NCBI GenBank assembly: GCA_018053145.1 | Contig: JAGPMA010000023.1 | Location: 1 to 36,757 of the forward strand | Direction of reading: 5' to 3' | Length of the DNA: 36,757 nt | Source: Oscillospiraceae bacterium | GTDB lineage: Bacteria; Bacillota; Clostridia; Oscillospirales; Oscillospiraceae | In this document: positions 1 through 7,365 of the stretch, piece by piece | How positions within the stretch are numbered: the first letter of the stretch is position 1 | Layout: the number at the start of each line of letters is the position of its first letter | The notes under the pieces: model-generated | Told to the model about the DNA's origin: nothing | The model's input: the letters and a program-made list of their open reading frames with translations, nothing else | The model's database searches: none | Made by a program: the position numbers and the translations under genes

Positions 1-799
1 CTTCATCCCCGATTGGAGCCGGACAAAGCTCTGTTGTCAAACCTGCCTGATATTTATTTTTGTAGTAATAGAAGCCCTCTTTGGGGATGATTTCAATTAC
101 GGGCATTGCCTTTCCGTCCATAACGCCGACAGTCAGCTCACGTCCCTTTATGTACTGCTCAACGATGACCGCTCGCTCGTATTTAAACGAAAGCTGAAGC
201 GCGGCATCGTATTCCTCGCGGCTTGAGACAATTGACGTGCCGACGCTTGAACCGCCGGAGCAGGGCTTGACGACGCAGGGGAAGCCTACGTCGGCATAGG
301 GAGTTACACCGGCATAAACTGTTATTCCTGATGGGGTAGCTATGCCAGCGCAGGCGAAAAGCTTTTTTGAAAGTGATTTGTTCATGGCAAGCGCACTGCC
401 CAGATAGCCGCAGCCGGTATATTTAATTCCTGCAACGTCGAAAGTGGCCTGAAGTTGGCCGTTTTCACCCTGTTCGCCATGGAGTGCAAAGAAGGTAATG
501 TCTGCGGCTTGGCATATTTCAAGGACGTTATCGCCCAAAACGCTGGTGTTATCCTGATGCCTGGAGGCCTTGATTTTTTCAAGGTCAGGTTCCTTTTCGC
601 CAACAAGAATGGTTTGGCTTTGTATTTCACGAAGGAATACTTCCTCGGGCTTTTCATATTTCTCCGTATAGCCGAAAAACGAGTCGATAAGGACAACCCT
701 GTGTCCACGCTCTCGCAGAGCCTTTGCAACCATCGTTCCGCTTGTTATTGATACATCACGCTCGGTGCTGATTCCACCGCACAATACAACAATTTTCAT
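1..799 (-). CDS. ddl: D-alanine--D-alanine ligase, N-terminal part (runs off left edge)
   Basis: This gene makes the D-Ala-D-Ala dipeptide for peptidoglycan precursors in the cytoplasm, using ATP. The minus-strand frame from the ATG at 799 reads MKIVVLCGGISTERDVS, the typical Ddl N-terminus with its glycine-rich loop. Further on come HGEQGENGQLQ (the family HGxxGEDG region), GSALAMNKSLSK, and KPCSGGSSVG of the ATP-grasp domain. About 266 residues are visible; the C-terminal catalytic and metal-binding part lies outside the window. A GGGAGG Shine-Dalgarno sits six bases before the start. A consensus-like promoter lies 50 bases upstream. Nothing suggests a defect in the visible part. VanA-type D-Ala-D-Lac ligases belong to the same fold, but no van genes are nearby. 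Confidence 0.95.
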   Translation of the reverse strand, partial: MKIVVLCGGISTERDVSITSGTMVAKALRERGHRVVLIDSFFGYTEKYEKPEEVFLREIQSQTILVGEKEPDLEKIKASRHQDNTSVLGDNVLEICQAADITFFALHGEQGENGQLQATFDVAGIKYTGCGYLGSALAMNKSLSKKLFACAGIATPSGITVYAGVTPYADVGFPCVVKPCSGGSSVGTSIVSSREEYDAALQLSFKYERAVIVEQYIKGRELTVGVMDGKAMPVIEIIPKEGFYYYKNKYQAGLTTELCPAPIGDE

Positions 800-849
800 A
801 ATGTGCCTCCCGGTAAATTTTGCTTAAACAAGATAGTAATTCAGCAATA

Positions 850-878
850 ATTATAGCACAATAATATGGCTTAATCAA
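850..878 (-). promoter_or_regulatory. Sigma-A-like promoter for ddl
   Basis: Read on the minus strand, TTGATT (873-878) and TATAAT (850-855) are separated by exactly 17 bases. Transcription would start near 843 and leave a short leader before the ddl start at 799. Confidence 0.65.
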
Positions 879-894
879 ACAGATTGTGCGGTTG

Positions 895-935
895 AAAAAC
901 AAAAAGCGAGAACTGCCGCTGCAAGGAAGCTCCCG
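895..935 (-). terminator. Probable terminator of the cyclase-family gene
   Basis: On the minus strand CGGGAGC (929-935) can pair with GTTCTCG (907-913), using two G-T wobbles, and is followed by a T-rich run (895-905). It lies about 50 bases past the stop of the 986-1627 gene and before the ddl promoter. The stem is imperfect, so the call is moderate. Confidence 0.45.
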
Positions 936-985
936 TTTGAATTTGAATCTATATTATTCTGTGTGATTAAGTCACAACCTCAGGC

Positions 986-1627
986 TTAATCAATAATCGC
1001 CAGAGACCTAATCGGTGCGCCGTCGGCGTTTTCAAACTTCATTGGTGCTGCGATAAAGGTGAATAGACCCCCGCCGACAAGACCCAAATTGCACAGGTTT
1101 TCGATTATCACAATCGTATTCTGGCTAAGGAGTTTTTTGTGGTTTGGAAGCTCTGCACCTATAGGGTCGAGACTAATGACGTCGAGCCCCACGCCTTTTT
1201 TACCGCTTGCAACGATAAAATCAGCGACTTCGCTTGTGATACACGGAAAGCTTCCAAAATAGTCGGAGGTACCCCATTTTTTGTCCCAGTCCGTTCTGAA
1301 AAGCAGAAAATCCGCACTCTCGGCAAGCTTGCGGTTGCGATTAATGAAGGACATGCCGATTTGGTCGCCTGCCTTTAGCACCGAGCAGTCGATAACAAGC
1401 GCACTGCCCACGAACTGAGATGCGTCGAAGCTATCGAGTGTTGCTCCGTTTTCAAACAGGTGTGCAGGCGCGTCCATGTGAGTGCCGGTATGGGAATACA
1501 GTTGCAGCAGCGTTTCTTTAAAGCCGTCTTTTTCAACGGTGCAGGGGACTGACAGTTTTGGAGGCTCTGTGCCGGGATAGACAGGCATATTCTCGATTAT
1601 TGTATGCGTTAAGTCAATTACTTTCAT
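986..1627 (-). CDS. Cyclase family protein (kynurenine formamidase-like metal-dependent hydrolase)
   Basis: The 213-residue protein matches the putative-cyclase family (PF04199), metal-dependent hydrolases that include arylformamidase KynB and isatin hydrolase. It starts MKVIDLTHTI..MPVYPGTEPP, and HTGTHMDAPAHL carries the family HxGTHxDxPxH metal-binding signature at about residues 46-56. Length is normal for the family. The substrate cannot be told from sequence: no tryptophan-degradation genes are nearby, so kynurenine hydrolysis is not supported by context. An AGGAA site precedes the ATG. The gene lies 66 bases downstream of the prepilin-like gene on the same strand and could be cotranscribed with it, though a functional link is not obvious. 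Confidence 0.85.
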   Translation of the reverse strand: MKVIDLTHTIIENMPVYPGTEPPKLSVPCTVEKDGFKETLLQLYSHTGTHMDAPAHLFENGATLDSFDASQFVGSALVIDCSVLKAGDQIGMSFINRNRKLAESADFLLFRTDWDKKWGTSDYFGSFPCITSEVADFIVASGKKGVGLDVISLDPIGAELPNHKKLLSQNTIVIIENLCNLGLVGGGLFTFIAAPMKFENADGAPIRSLAIID

Positions 1628-1693
1628 ATAGCGTTCCTAGTTATGTTTAATTTGTAAAGAAAATCGCATTAGCAGTACGGTTAACACTTGGCG

Positions 1694-2497
1694 TTACTGC
1701 TTGACCCAAATTCCGCCTAAATATATATAAGTGCCTGCGCCCTGTGAATAATAAACGTCTCTAAAAGAATTGTTTCCACGAAAAACGTTTCCCTCTAAAT
1801 CAACACCCGAGCCTATGGTTACTTTTGTAATATCATTGCCTAAAAAAGCTCCGTAATCAAGCTCGAGAAGGCTGGAGGGCAACACTATTTCTGTCAAATT
1901 ATTATCCTGAAAAGCGCGTGCGTGGATTTTGAATATTTCACTGTCATCAGCAAAACGCACTGAAGTTAATTTTGTGTGGCTATAAGTATAGTTGAAGGCA
2001 TCTTGCCCTATTTGGTTCGCAGTTTTATGTGCAATTGTTTTTTCGATATAAATATCAAGCGCTGTTCCGGAGTAAGGTTTTGAAATAGTATATTCGAAAT
2101 AGCCGCTATCGCTTGCAAAAGGAATGTCGCCTTTAAGTAACACATGCGAAGCTGCAAGCAACCAAACAGCATTGTCGTAATCCCATGTGAATATTACATC
2201 TGTTTGCTTTGGCGTGGGCTTTTCTGACAATAAGCCGGCCGCGATCAGTGCTTGCATCAAGGCATTATCGGTTGAACTGGCCAAATTAAAAGGATTTGGA
2301 GAGGGGCTGGTTGCAGAATAAACCTGAGTGACCTCATTAAGAATACCCAAAGCATTGTTGTCCGAGGCGGCTTTCCCGTTGTTGATATAGCTGAAATATG
2401 ATGGCATAACAACAGCGACCAGAATCCCCAATAAGAGAATGACCACTATTAGCTCAATTAGCGTAAAGCCTTTTTTATCCTCTATAAATCTGGACAT
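1694..2497 (-). CDS. Prepilin-type protein with C-terminal BspA-like leucine-rich region
   Basis: The N-terminus has a textbook type IV prepilin/pseudopilin signal: a short charged leader, then G10|FTLIE with Glu at +5 and a hydrophobic helix to about residue 31. Such proteins are cleaved and N-methylated by a prepilin peptidase, then assembled into pili or secretion pseudopili. The middle (about 40-165) is unlike any domain I recognise. Residues about 170-255 contain LTSVRF, ARAFQDNNLTEIVLPSSL, GAFLGNDITKVTIGS and VFRGNNSFRDVYY, which is the LRR_5/BspA leucine-rich repeat pattern used by surface proteins. No peptidase, ATPase or platform gene is in the window, so it is an orphan. An AAAGG site lies five bases before the ATG. 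The fold fusion is read from motifs, not from a domain search. Confidence 0.8.
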   Translation of the reverse strand: MSRFIEDKKGFTLIELIVVILLLGILVAVVMPSYFSYINNGKAASDNNALGILNEVTQVYSATSPSPNPFNLASSTDNALMQALIAAGLLSEKPTPKQTDVIFTWDYDNAVWLLAASHVLLKGDIPFASDSGYFEYTISKPYSGTALDIYIEKTIAHKTANQIGQDAFNYTYSHTKLTSVRFADDSEIFKIHARAFQDNNLTEIVLPSSLLELDYGAFLGNDITKVTIGSGVDLEGNVFRGNNSFRDVYYSQGAGTYIYLGGIWVKQ

Positions 2498-2527
2498 TTA
2501 AACCTTTCATTTCTGCAAATGTGCATA

Positions 2528-2559
2528 AACTCCCTGTGCTTAATGAAACACAGGGAGTT
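2528..2559 (-). terminator. Hairpin terminator downstream of tRNA-Ala
   Basis: A perfect 11-bp inverted repeat (2528-2538 and 2549-2559) with a 10-base loop starts seven bases past the tRNA 3' end. On the minus strand only a short TTT follows; on plus a T5 run follows. It probably ends the tRNA transcript and insulates the prepilin-like gene. Confidence 0.6.
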
Positions 2560-2565
2560 CCTTTT

Positions 2566-2641
2566 TGGTGGACCCGAAGAGATTCGAACTCTCGGTCTCC
2601 GCGTTGCGAACGCGGCGCTTTACCAGCTAAGCTACGAGCCC
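2566..2641 (-). tRNA. tRNA-Ala (anticodon CGC), CCA encoded
   Basis: The complement folds as a full 76-base cloverleaf: acceptor GGGCTCG/CGGGTCC, D-stem GCTT/AAGC, anticodon stem CCGCG/CGCGG with loop TTCGCAA (anticodon CGC, reading GCG), T-arm GAGAG/CTCTT with TTCGAAT, discriminator A and an encoded CCA. The third acceptor pair is G-T (G3-U70), the identity element of alanine tRNAs, which independently confirms the anticodon reading. Confidence 0.97.
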
Positions 2642-2700
2642 ATATTGAATGCTGATTTCATAAGACTTTCTACGTTTTTTACAGTATCAACCACGCGCAT

Positions 2701-2728
2701 ATTATAGCACAGTTTTCATGTTTGTCAA
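2701..2728 (-). promoter_or_regulatory. Consensus promoter for tRNA-Ala
   Basis: On the minus strand TTGACA (2723-2728) and TATAAT (2701-2706) are both perfect, with a 16-base spacer. Transcription would start near 2694, about 50 bases before the mature tRNA 5' end, as expected for a highly expressed tRNA. Confidence 0.85.
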
Positions 2729-2747
2729 AATATATTTGCCTTCTATA

Positions 2748-2776
2748 TTGATATTTAGCGGGCTTTGTAGTAAAAT
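2748..2776 (+). promoter_or_regulatory. Promoter for SRP RNA
   Basis: TTGATA (2748-2753) and TAAAAT (2771-2776) are separated by 17 bases. The predicted start, near 2783-2785, coincides with the first base of the terminal helix of the SRP RNA. It diverges from the tRNA-Ala promoter, with the two -35 boxes about 20 bases apart. Confidence 0.75.
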
Positions 2777-2784
2777 AACAAAAC

Positions 2785-3082
2785 GTGGCCCGTGACAAGG
2801 CTGCACTAGTCGGGGAGCCAGCGGTGCCCTGTTGCCTGCAATCCGCTACAGCAGGGATGAAGTCCCACCCCAGGATAGTTGATGTGTCGTCTGACCTAAG
2901 AAAGTGGTGTTGAAGACCTGGTCTTGCGCAACGGAAGCCTGTGAACCATGTCAGGCGGGGAACCGAGCAGCATTAAGCGGGTAGATCTGTGTGCCGCAAG
3001 GTAGCCGGGTTCGAGCTAACTGCTTAGGTAACGGACATATCAATTTACTCAAAGGTGGGTGTGCAGTCTTGTCACGGGCCAC
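2785..3082 (+). ncRNA. ffs: Signal recognition particle RNA, large (Alu-domain) type
   Basis: This is the RNA scaffold of the signal recognition particle, which pairs with Ffh to target nascent membrane and secreted proteins. The ends form a perfect 15-bp helix (2785-2799 with 3068-3082). The Alu-domain block CGGGGAGCCAGCGGTGCCCTG with the following CCTGCAATCCGCTA is characteristic of clostridial SRP RNAs. The helix-8 core GTCAGGCGGGGAACCGAGCAGC, split here as GTCAGG/CGGGGAACCG/AGCAGC, is the Ffh-binding site with its GGAA-type loop. Length (about 298 bases) suits the Bacillus/Clostridium 6S-like SRP RNA rather than the short 4.5S form. Its position just before dnaX is the standard Firmicutes order. 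The exact 3' end is inferred from the helix. Confidence 0.93.
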
Positions 3083-3105
3083 ATTTGTTTTTCAAACAAA
3101 TGTGG
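3079..3105 (+). terminator. Hairpin at the SRP RNA 3' end
   Basis: A perfect 12-bp inverted repeat with a 3-base loop (3079-3090 and 3094-3105) overlaps the last four bases of the SRP RNA. There is no following T-run, so it may act in 3' processing or as a weak terminator allowing read-through into dnaX. Confidence 0.4.
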
Positions 3106-3200
3106 GATATTATGGTTCTAGCACATTTGTCGCCTAGTGCATGTATCAGAATTACTGAAAAGATAAGTAAAATCACATTGTAAAGGGGTGGCGCGGCTTT

Positions 3201-4970
3201 ATGTATCAGGCTTTATACAGGAAATGGCGGCCCCGAACCTTTGACGATGTTGTGGGGCAGGAACACGTTACAGATACGCTGAAAAACCAGATTATAAACG
3301 GCAGGCTCAGCCATGCCTATCTGTTCATAGGCACAAGAGGAACGGGCAAGACAAGCTGCGCAAAAATTCTTGCAAAAGCTGTCAACTGCGAGCATCCCGA
3401 AAACGGAAACCCCTGCAACAAGTGCAATAGCTGTTTGGGAATCGACGACGGTTCGATTATGGACGTTGTCGAGCTTGATGCGGCCTCCAACAACGGTGTG
3501 GATAATGTACGAGCTCTTCGCGACGAGGCAATTTATTCTCCGGCTGTTGTCAAAAAGCGCGTTTATATCATTGATGAGGTTCACATGCTCTCGTCCTCGG
3601 CCTTTAACGCCCTGCTCAAAATTCTTGAGGAGCCACCTGAGCATCTGCTCTTCATACTTGCTACAACAGAGCTACACAAGGTGCCGGCGACGATTCTTTC
3701 TCGCTGTCAGCGCCACAGCTTCAAGCGCATCGAGCCAAACCTACTTGCAAAGCGAATATGCTATGTTGCTGAGCAAGAGAACATGAAGATTGAACCGAAT
3801 GCCGCCGAGCTGCTGGCAAGGCTTGCCGACGGTTCGCTGCGTGACGGGCTTTCGCTGCTTGACCAGTGTTCGGGAAACAATGATATAACAACGCAGAGCG
3901 TTCTCTCGGCGATGGGACTTGCGGGCAAGCTTCGTGTTGCTGAGCTTCTTGACGCGATATCCAATGGGGATACTGCAAAGTCAATTAGTATCTTTGGAGG
4001 ATTATGGAGCGACGGGAAAGCTCCGTCGACCCTGCTTTCGGAGCTAAATTCGCTGCTGCGTGACATATTAATGCTTAAGGTTGCGCCTTCGGGCGGAGGT
4101 GAGCTTTTGTCTGGCGGCTTTGACAAAATAACGCTTCAGGGCTTTGCAAAACGCATGACGCCGGAGGAGCTTATCTGCGATATTGATTCGATTCAGGCGC
4201 ATATCGGGTCTTTGCGCGACGGGAGAGATCCGAAAACAACAGCCGAGCTTTGTATAATCGGGCTCTGCGAACCGGAGCTTGGCGATAGTATTGACTCGCT
4301 GAAAAAACGTATAGCAAAGCTTGAAGCGGCCTTTTCGAGCGGAGCGGTGACGTTTGCTAAGACTGAAAGCGGAAGACAAGAACAAAGAAATGTTGAAGCC
4401 AAACCGATTAGGGACTACAAAGATGTGCCGCCTTTCGAAATTGATGAAAAGCGTACGGTATCTCATGAAGATAATAATCCGCGTGAAAATCATGAAGATG
4501 TGTCATATCATGAGAATGTGGAGCCTCAGTCAGAGCCGGCTTCCGCGAGCGGCGAGACTTTTAAAGCTGATAGTTCGAATGAACAGAGTGAAGAAACTGA
4601 ATCCGGAGAGGCTTTTTCAAACGTAGATGACGATGAAAGATCCTTTGGGAGTGAAGAAACAGGTGGCGAATGGGCCGACATTCTCGTTTCCCTTAAAAAG
4701 GCAATGCAGCCCAGCCAATACAGCCTTGTAAGCAATGAGCAAATGACTAAGGGCGAGCTTGTGGGAGATACGCTGACTTTGAGTGTTTCCAACGCTTTTG
4801 TTAAAGGGCAGATAGAGCAGACTCAAGCTATGCACTGCATAAAGAAAGCCGCACAAGAAATAATGGGCAAGGCGATTATGGTGAAGGTGCTTGAGAACAA
4901 GGCGATTCAGAGCGGAAACGCAGGAAAGCTGGACGGCTTATCGAAGTTTGGAAATGTAAAATTTGAATAG
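3201..4970 (+). CDS. dnaX: DNA polymerase III subunit gamma/tau
   Basis: This is the clamp-loader ATPase that loads the beta clamp and bridges polymerase cores at the replication fork. The AAA+ domain begins MYQALYRKWRPRTFDDVVGQ. Walker A is GTRGTGKT at residues 44-51, the four zinc ligands are C63, C72, C75 and C78, and Walker B is IIDEVH at about 123-128. Residues about 395-490 are acidic, Glu/Ser/Asn-rich and low-complexity: the flexible linker before the tau-type C-terminal domain (ADILVSLKKAMQPSQYSLV). At 589 residues it is full length. An AAGGGGTGG site lies about ten bases before the ATG. Upstream SRP RNA and downstream ybaB are the classic neighbours. I saw no convincing programmed-frameshift signal. 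Confidence 0.97.
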   Translation: MYQALYRKWRPRTFDDVVGQEHVTDTLKNQIINGRLSHAYLFIGTRGTGKTSCAKILAKAVNCEHPENGNPCNKCNSCLGIDDGSIMDVVELDAASNNGVDNVRALRDEAIYSPAVVKKRVYIIDEVHMLSSSAFNALLKILEEPPEHLLFILATTELHKVPATILSRCQRHSFKRIEPNLLAKRICYVAEQENMKIEPNAAELLARLADGSLRDGLSLLDQCSGNNDITTQSVLSAMGLAGKLRVAELLDAISNGDTAKSISIFGGLWSDGKAPSTLLSELNSLLRDILMLKVAPSGGGELLSGGFDKITLQGFAKRMTPEELICDIDSIQAHIGSLRDGRDPKTTAELCIIGLCEPELGDSIDSLKKRIAKLEAAFSSGAVTFAKTESGRQEQRNVEAKPIRDYKDVPPFEIDEKRTVSHEDNNPRENHEDVSYHENVEPQSEPASASGETFKADSSNEQSEETESGEAFSNVDDDERSFGSEETGGEWADILVSLKKAMQPSQYSLVSNEQMTKGELVGDTLTLSVSNAFVKGQIEQTQAMHCIKKAAQEIMGKAIMVKVLENKAIQSGNAGKLDGLSKFGNVKFE

Positions 4971-5028
4971 ATAAATGAGCAATATAATACACAGCAAATC
5001 CAATTAATAACATACAGGAGGACTAATC

Positions 5029-5379
5029 ATGGCAAAGGGCGGATTTCACAGTGGACCTATGGGCGGCGGAATGAACATGAATATGATTAAGCAGGCTCAA
5101 AAAATGCAGGCTGATATGTTGAAAATGCAGGAAGAGCTTGAGAAAGCAGAATATACGGCAACGGCGGGCGGCGGAGTTGTAACAGCAGTTATAAGCGGGA
5201 AAAAGGAACTCGTTTCCCTCGTTATTGAGCCTGATGCGGTTGACCCAGAGGACGTTGAGATGCTTCAGGATTTGATTATCGCTGCAGTAAATGAGGCTAT
5301 GCGTAAGGCCGAAACGAGCGCTAGCGAGAATATGTCAAGATTGACGGGCGGACTAAATCTAGGAGCACTGGGACTTTAA
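5029..5379 (+). CDS. ybaB: YbaB/EbfC family nucleoid-associated protein
   Basis: This small DNA-binding protein binds DNA as a dimer and is nearly always encoded between dnaX and recR. The 116-residue sequence has a Gly/Met-rich start (GGFHSGPMGGGMNMN), then the family core MIKQAQKMQADMLKMQEELEKAEYTATAGGG and VSLVIEPDAVDPEDVEMLQDLIIAAVNEAMRKA. A strong AGGAGG site precedes the ATG. It lies 58 bases after dnaX, in the same probable operon, and is closed by an intrinsic terminator. Unusually, recR does not follow. Confidence 0.95.
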   Translation: MAKGGFHSGPMGGGMNMNMIKQAQKMQADMLKMQEELEKAEYTATAGGGVVTAVISGKKELVSLVIEPDAVDPEDVEMLQDLIIAAVNEAMRKAETSASENMSRLTGGLNLGALGL

Positions 5380-5400
5380 AAACTATTATAATAAAACACA

Positions 5401-5445
5401 AACCACCAAACTGTTCTTTGTTGAAGATGTTCGGTGGTTTTATTA
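5401..5445 (+). terminator. Rho-independent terminator after ybaB
   Basis: AACCACCAAAC (5401-5411) pairs with GTTCGGTGGTT (5429-5439) with one mismatch, followed by a T-rich tail. It ends the SRP-dnaX-ybaB transcription unit 21 bases past the ybaB stop. Confidence 0.85.
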
Positions 5446-5499
5446 TTGATAAAATGTACTAATTAGATATATAATATATGCAAATGTCTTGTTGAGATA

Positions 5500-6207
5500 C
5501 TAATACTCAGCGACTTTTCCGAGTGTAACAATCGCTTCGGGGGTTGTGATGATGACATCGGGATAGTTAGAATCAATCGACTGAAGGCGCATTCCGCCAA
5601 CGCGGTCACGCAGGCGCTTAAAATAGGTGGTGCCTTCGTAGGTGAAAACCCCAACATCACCGTGCTCAAGCTTTGCCTGACGAGCTATCCAGACAGTCTC
5701 ATCACTGTGATAATCTGGTTCCATGCTATCACCGGAAACAATAATGCCAAAGGTTGCGGAAAATGGAACTTCACTGCCGACCAAGGTGGGGGTATAATCC
5801 GGTAAATCCAGCAACCTGTCCTTACCAGCCATTGCTTCGAGGTCATATACGGGGAGGGTTCGAGTTTTTGTGCCTCTGGGTGCGTCGAGACTTAAATCGT
5901 CATAAAGTCCGCTGTTAGAAAGCATATTTGCATATTCGAGAACAAGCCTTCTCCCGTCTTCGTTCAAGCCCCGGAGGAAATCGTAGCTTTTGTTACCAAA
6001 AGCACCGCCGATGTCAACGATATCGAGAGCTTCGCAGATGATAAGGAATTGAATAGCATTTGGCTGGGAGGCGCCGCTCTCCCATTTCGAAACGGCTTGA
6101 TTTGTAACCTTGACGCCGTGCTTGCTGAGAACAGCCGCGAACTCGCGCTGGGAAAGCCCTTTCTTCTTTCTGAAAGAGCAAATAATATCACCGAAATTGT
6201 TTGACAT
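5500..6207 (-). CDS. XRE-family repressor with LexA-like S24 peptidase domain
   Basis: Residues 1-65 form a Cro/CI-type helix-turn-helix (QREFAAVLSKHGVKVTNQAVSKWESGASQPN). Residues about 118-235 form a LexA/UmuD-type S24 autoprotease domain: IIVSGDSMEPDY places the nucleophile at S161 and GTTYFKRL the general base at K197. An Ala-Gly pair in PVYDLEAMAGKD (A127-G128) sits where LexA-type proteins self-cleave. By family analogy, RecA-activated self-cleavage would relieve repression after DNA damage. No phage or integrative-element genes are adjacent, so its targets are unknown; the gene points away from the Tim44-like gene and may autoregulate the shared 6208-6427 spacer. GAGGTG lies seven bases before the ATG. 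It interrupts the usual dnaX-ybaB-recR order. Confidence 0.88.
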   Translation of the reverse strand: MSNNFGDIICSFRKKKGLSQREFAAVLSKHGVKVTNQAVSKWESGASQPNAIQFLIICEALDIVDIGGAFGNKSYDFLRGLNEDGRRLVLEYANMLSNSGLYDDLSLDAPRGTKTRTLPVYDLEAMAGKDRLLDLPDYTPTLVGSEVPFSATFGIIVSGDSMEPDYHSDETVWIARQAKLEHGDVGVFTYEGTTYFKRLRDRVGGMRLQSIDSNYPDVIITTPEAIVTLGKVAEY

Positions 6208-6346
6208 AATATATCACCTCATAAATGAGTATATTATAGTATTATCCAAATAGCAAGCACTAATTATAAATAATATCTTAATAGGAGAATATAGACGAAT
6301 TATGAGAGAACGCGGTATAATTTAGGGGTCGAGCTCGTAAATATTC

Positions 6347-6374
6347 TTGCGCAGAATTATATTTCGAGTATAAT
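6347..6374 (+). promoter_or_regulatory. Candidate promoter for the Tim44-like gene
   Basis: TTGCGC (6347-6352) and TATAAT (6369-6374) are 16 bases apart and lie about 50 bases before the start at 6428. A second TATAAT at 6316-6321 has no good -35 partner. Confidence 0.4.
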
Positions 6375-6427
6375 GGAATTCACAGATAATCTAATTTTTT
6401 GTTCGAGGCAATAGGGGGAAGAAGACC

Positions 6428-7345
6428 ATGAGAAGAACAAAATCACTATACATAACGCTGTTTATTGCTGTTTTGCTTTTGAGCATTTTTGCTGTACCGG
6501 CCCTTGCCGATGCCGGCAATTTCTCCGGAGGGTCAAGCTACGGCGGAAGCTTCGGTGGGAGCTATGGCGGCAGTTACGGCGGAAGTTCGGGAGCGTGGGG
6601 ACTACTTGCTCTGGGCGGTTTAGGCGGAGGCTCGGGCGGCATAATAGCATTTATTATAATAGCATTTATTATAATTAACATTATCAGAAAGTTAAAAAGC
6701 ACAGGTTCACAAGCCTCAAGCGGCGCGATGGGCTCAAGCTACACAGATTATTCCGAGCTTGTGCCAATTTCAACAATTAAGGGCGCCGACCCAAACTTTT
6801 CTGAGGCGGCGATGAAAGAAAAAATCGCCAATTTATACGTGCGTATGCAAAACGCTTGGCAGGAGAAGGAATTTGATGGCATGCGTCCGTTCATGACGGA
6901 TGCGCTTTACAGCCAGTTTAAACTTCAGCTAGATGAGATTATCCGTTCTGAATGCACAAACTATATTGAGCGCATAGCTGTACTTGATGTTGCGCTGTCC
7001 GGCTGGAGAACTGACGAGGCGGTCGATGCGATTGTCGCAATCGTAAACACTCGAATTGTTGACTACACCACAAACGATAAAGCAGGCATGCTTGTAAGCG
7101 GCTCGAAGTCTGTTGAAAAGTTCATGACCTATGAGTGGACACTTATCCGTTCAAAGGGCATGACGACACCGGATCACACCGGCGAGGGCAGCGAGGAAAC
7201 GGCGACAATTCATTGCCCATCCTGCGGCGCGCCTGTTGAAATTAATCAGTCGGCAAAATGCCCTTACTGCGACAGCGTGATTAGTGCGGGGGATTACGAT
7301 TGGGTTATTTCAGCCATCAAGGGCATTGCACAGAGAAACGGCTAA
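6428..7345 (+). CDS. Tim44-like domain membrane protein with C-terminal zinc ribbon
   Basis: The 305-residue protein begins with a signal-like hydrophobic segment ending at VPALADA (about 27). A Gly/Ser/Tyr repeat region follows (SGGSSYGGSFGGSYGGSYGG), then a transmembrane stretch of isoleucine/alanine repeats (about 73-88). Next is a Tim44-like domain (about 115-245: YVRMQNAWQEKEFDGMRPFMTDALYSQF). A four-Cys zinc ribbon (CPSCGAPVEINQSAKCPYC) lies near residues 263-281. Proteins with this layout are annotated in Clostridia as zinc-ribbon Tim44-type transport proteins, but their role is not established. GGGGGAAG precedes the ATG. The transmembrane coding DNA contains an exact 15-bp tandem duplication. 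Confidence 0.82.
   Translation: MRRTKSLYITLFIAVLLLSIFAVPALADAGNFSGGSSYGGSFGGSYGGSYGGSSGAWGLLALGGLGGGSGGIIAFIIIAFIIINIIRKLKSTGSQASSGAMGSSYTDYSELVPISTIKGADPNFSEAAMKEKIANLYVRMQNAWQEKEFDGMRPFMTDALYSQFKLQLDEIIRSECTNYIERIAVLDVALSGWRTDEAVDAIVAIVNTRIVDYTTNDKAGMLVSGSKSVEKFMTYEWTLIRSKGMTTPDHTGEGSEETATIHCPSCGAPVEINQSAKCPYCDSVISAGDYDWVISAIKGIAQRNG
6641..6676 (+). repeat. 15-bp in-frame tandem repeat within the transmembrane codons
   Basis: ATAATAGCATTTATT occurs at 6641-6655 and again, identical, at 6656-6670, followed by a partial third copy. Fifteen bases equal five codons, so each copy adds a five-residue Ile-Ala-Phe-Ile-Ile block to the membrane segment without shifting the frame. Confidence 0.95.
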
Positions 7346-7365
7346 CGGCTTAAGAAAGGGCTGGC

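Noticed and set aside
2519-2707. 62-codon plus-strand frame across the tRNA-Ala gene
   Set aside because: It is translated from the complement of a tRNA and its terminator; it is a common false gene call.
2785-3082. Considered RNase P RNA or a riboswitch for this structured RNA
   Set aside because: The GTCAGG...GGAA...AGCAGC core and the Alu-type block are specific to SRP RNA, and the dnaX context agrees.
3213-3644. 143-codon frame antisense to dnaX
   Set aside because: It overlaps the conserved AAA+ coding region and has no start signals.
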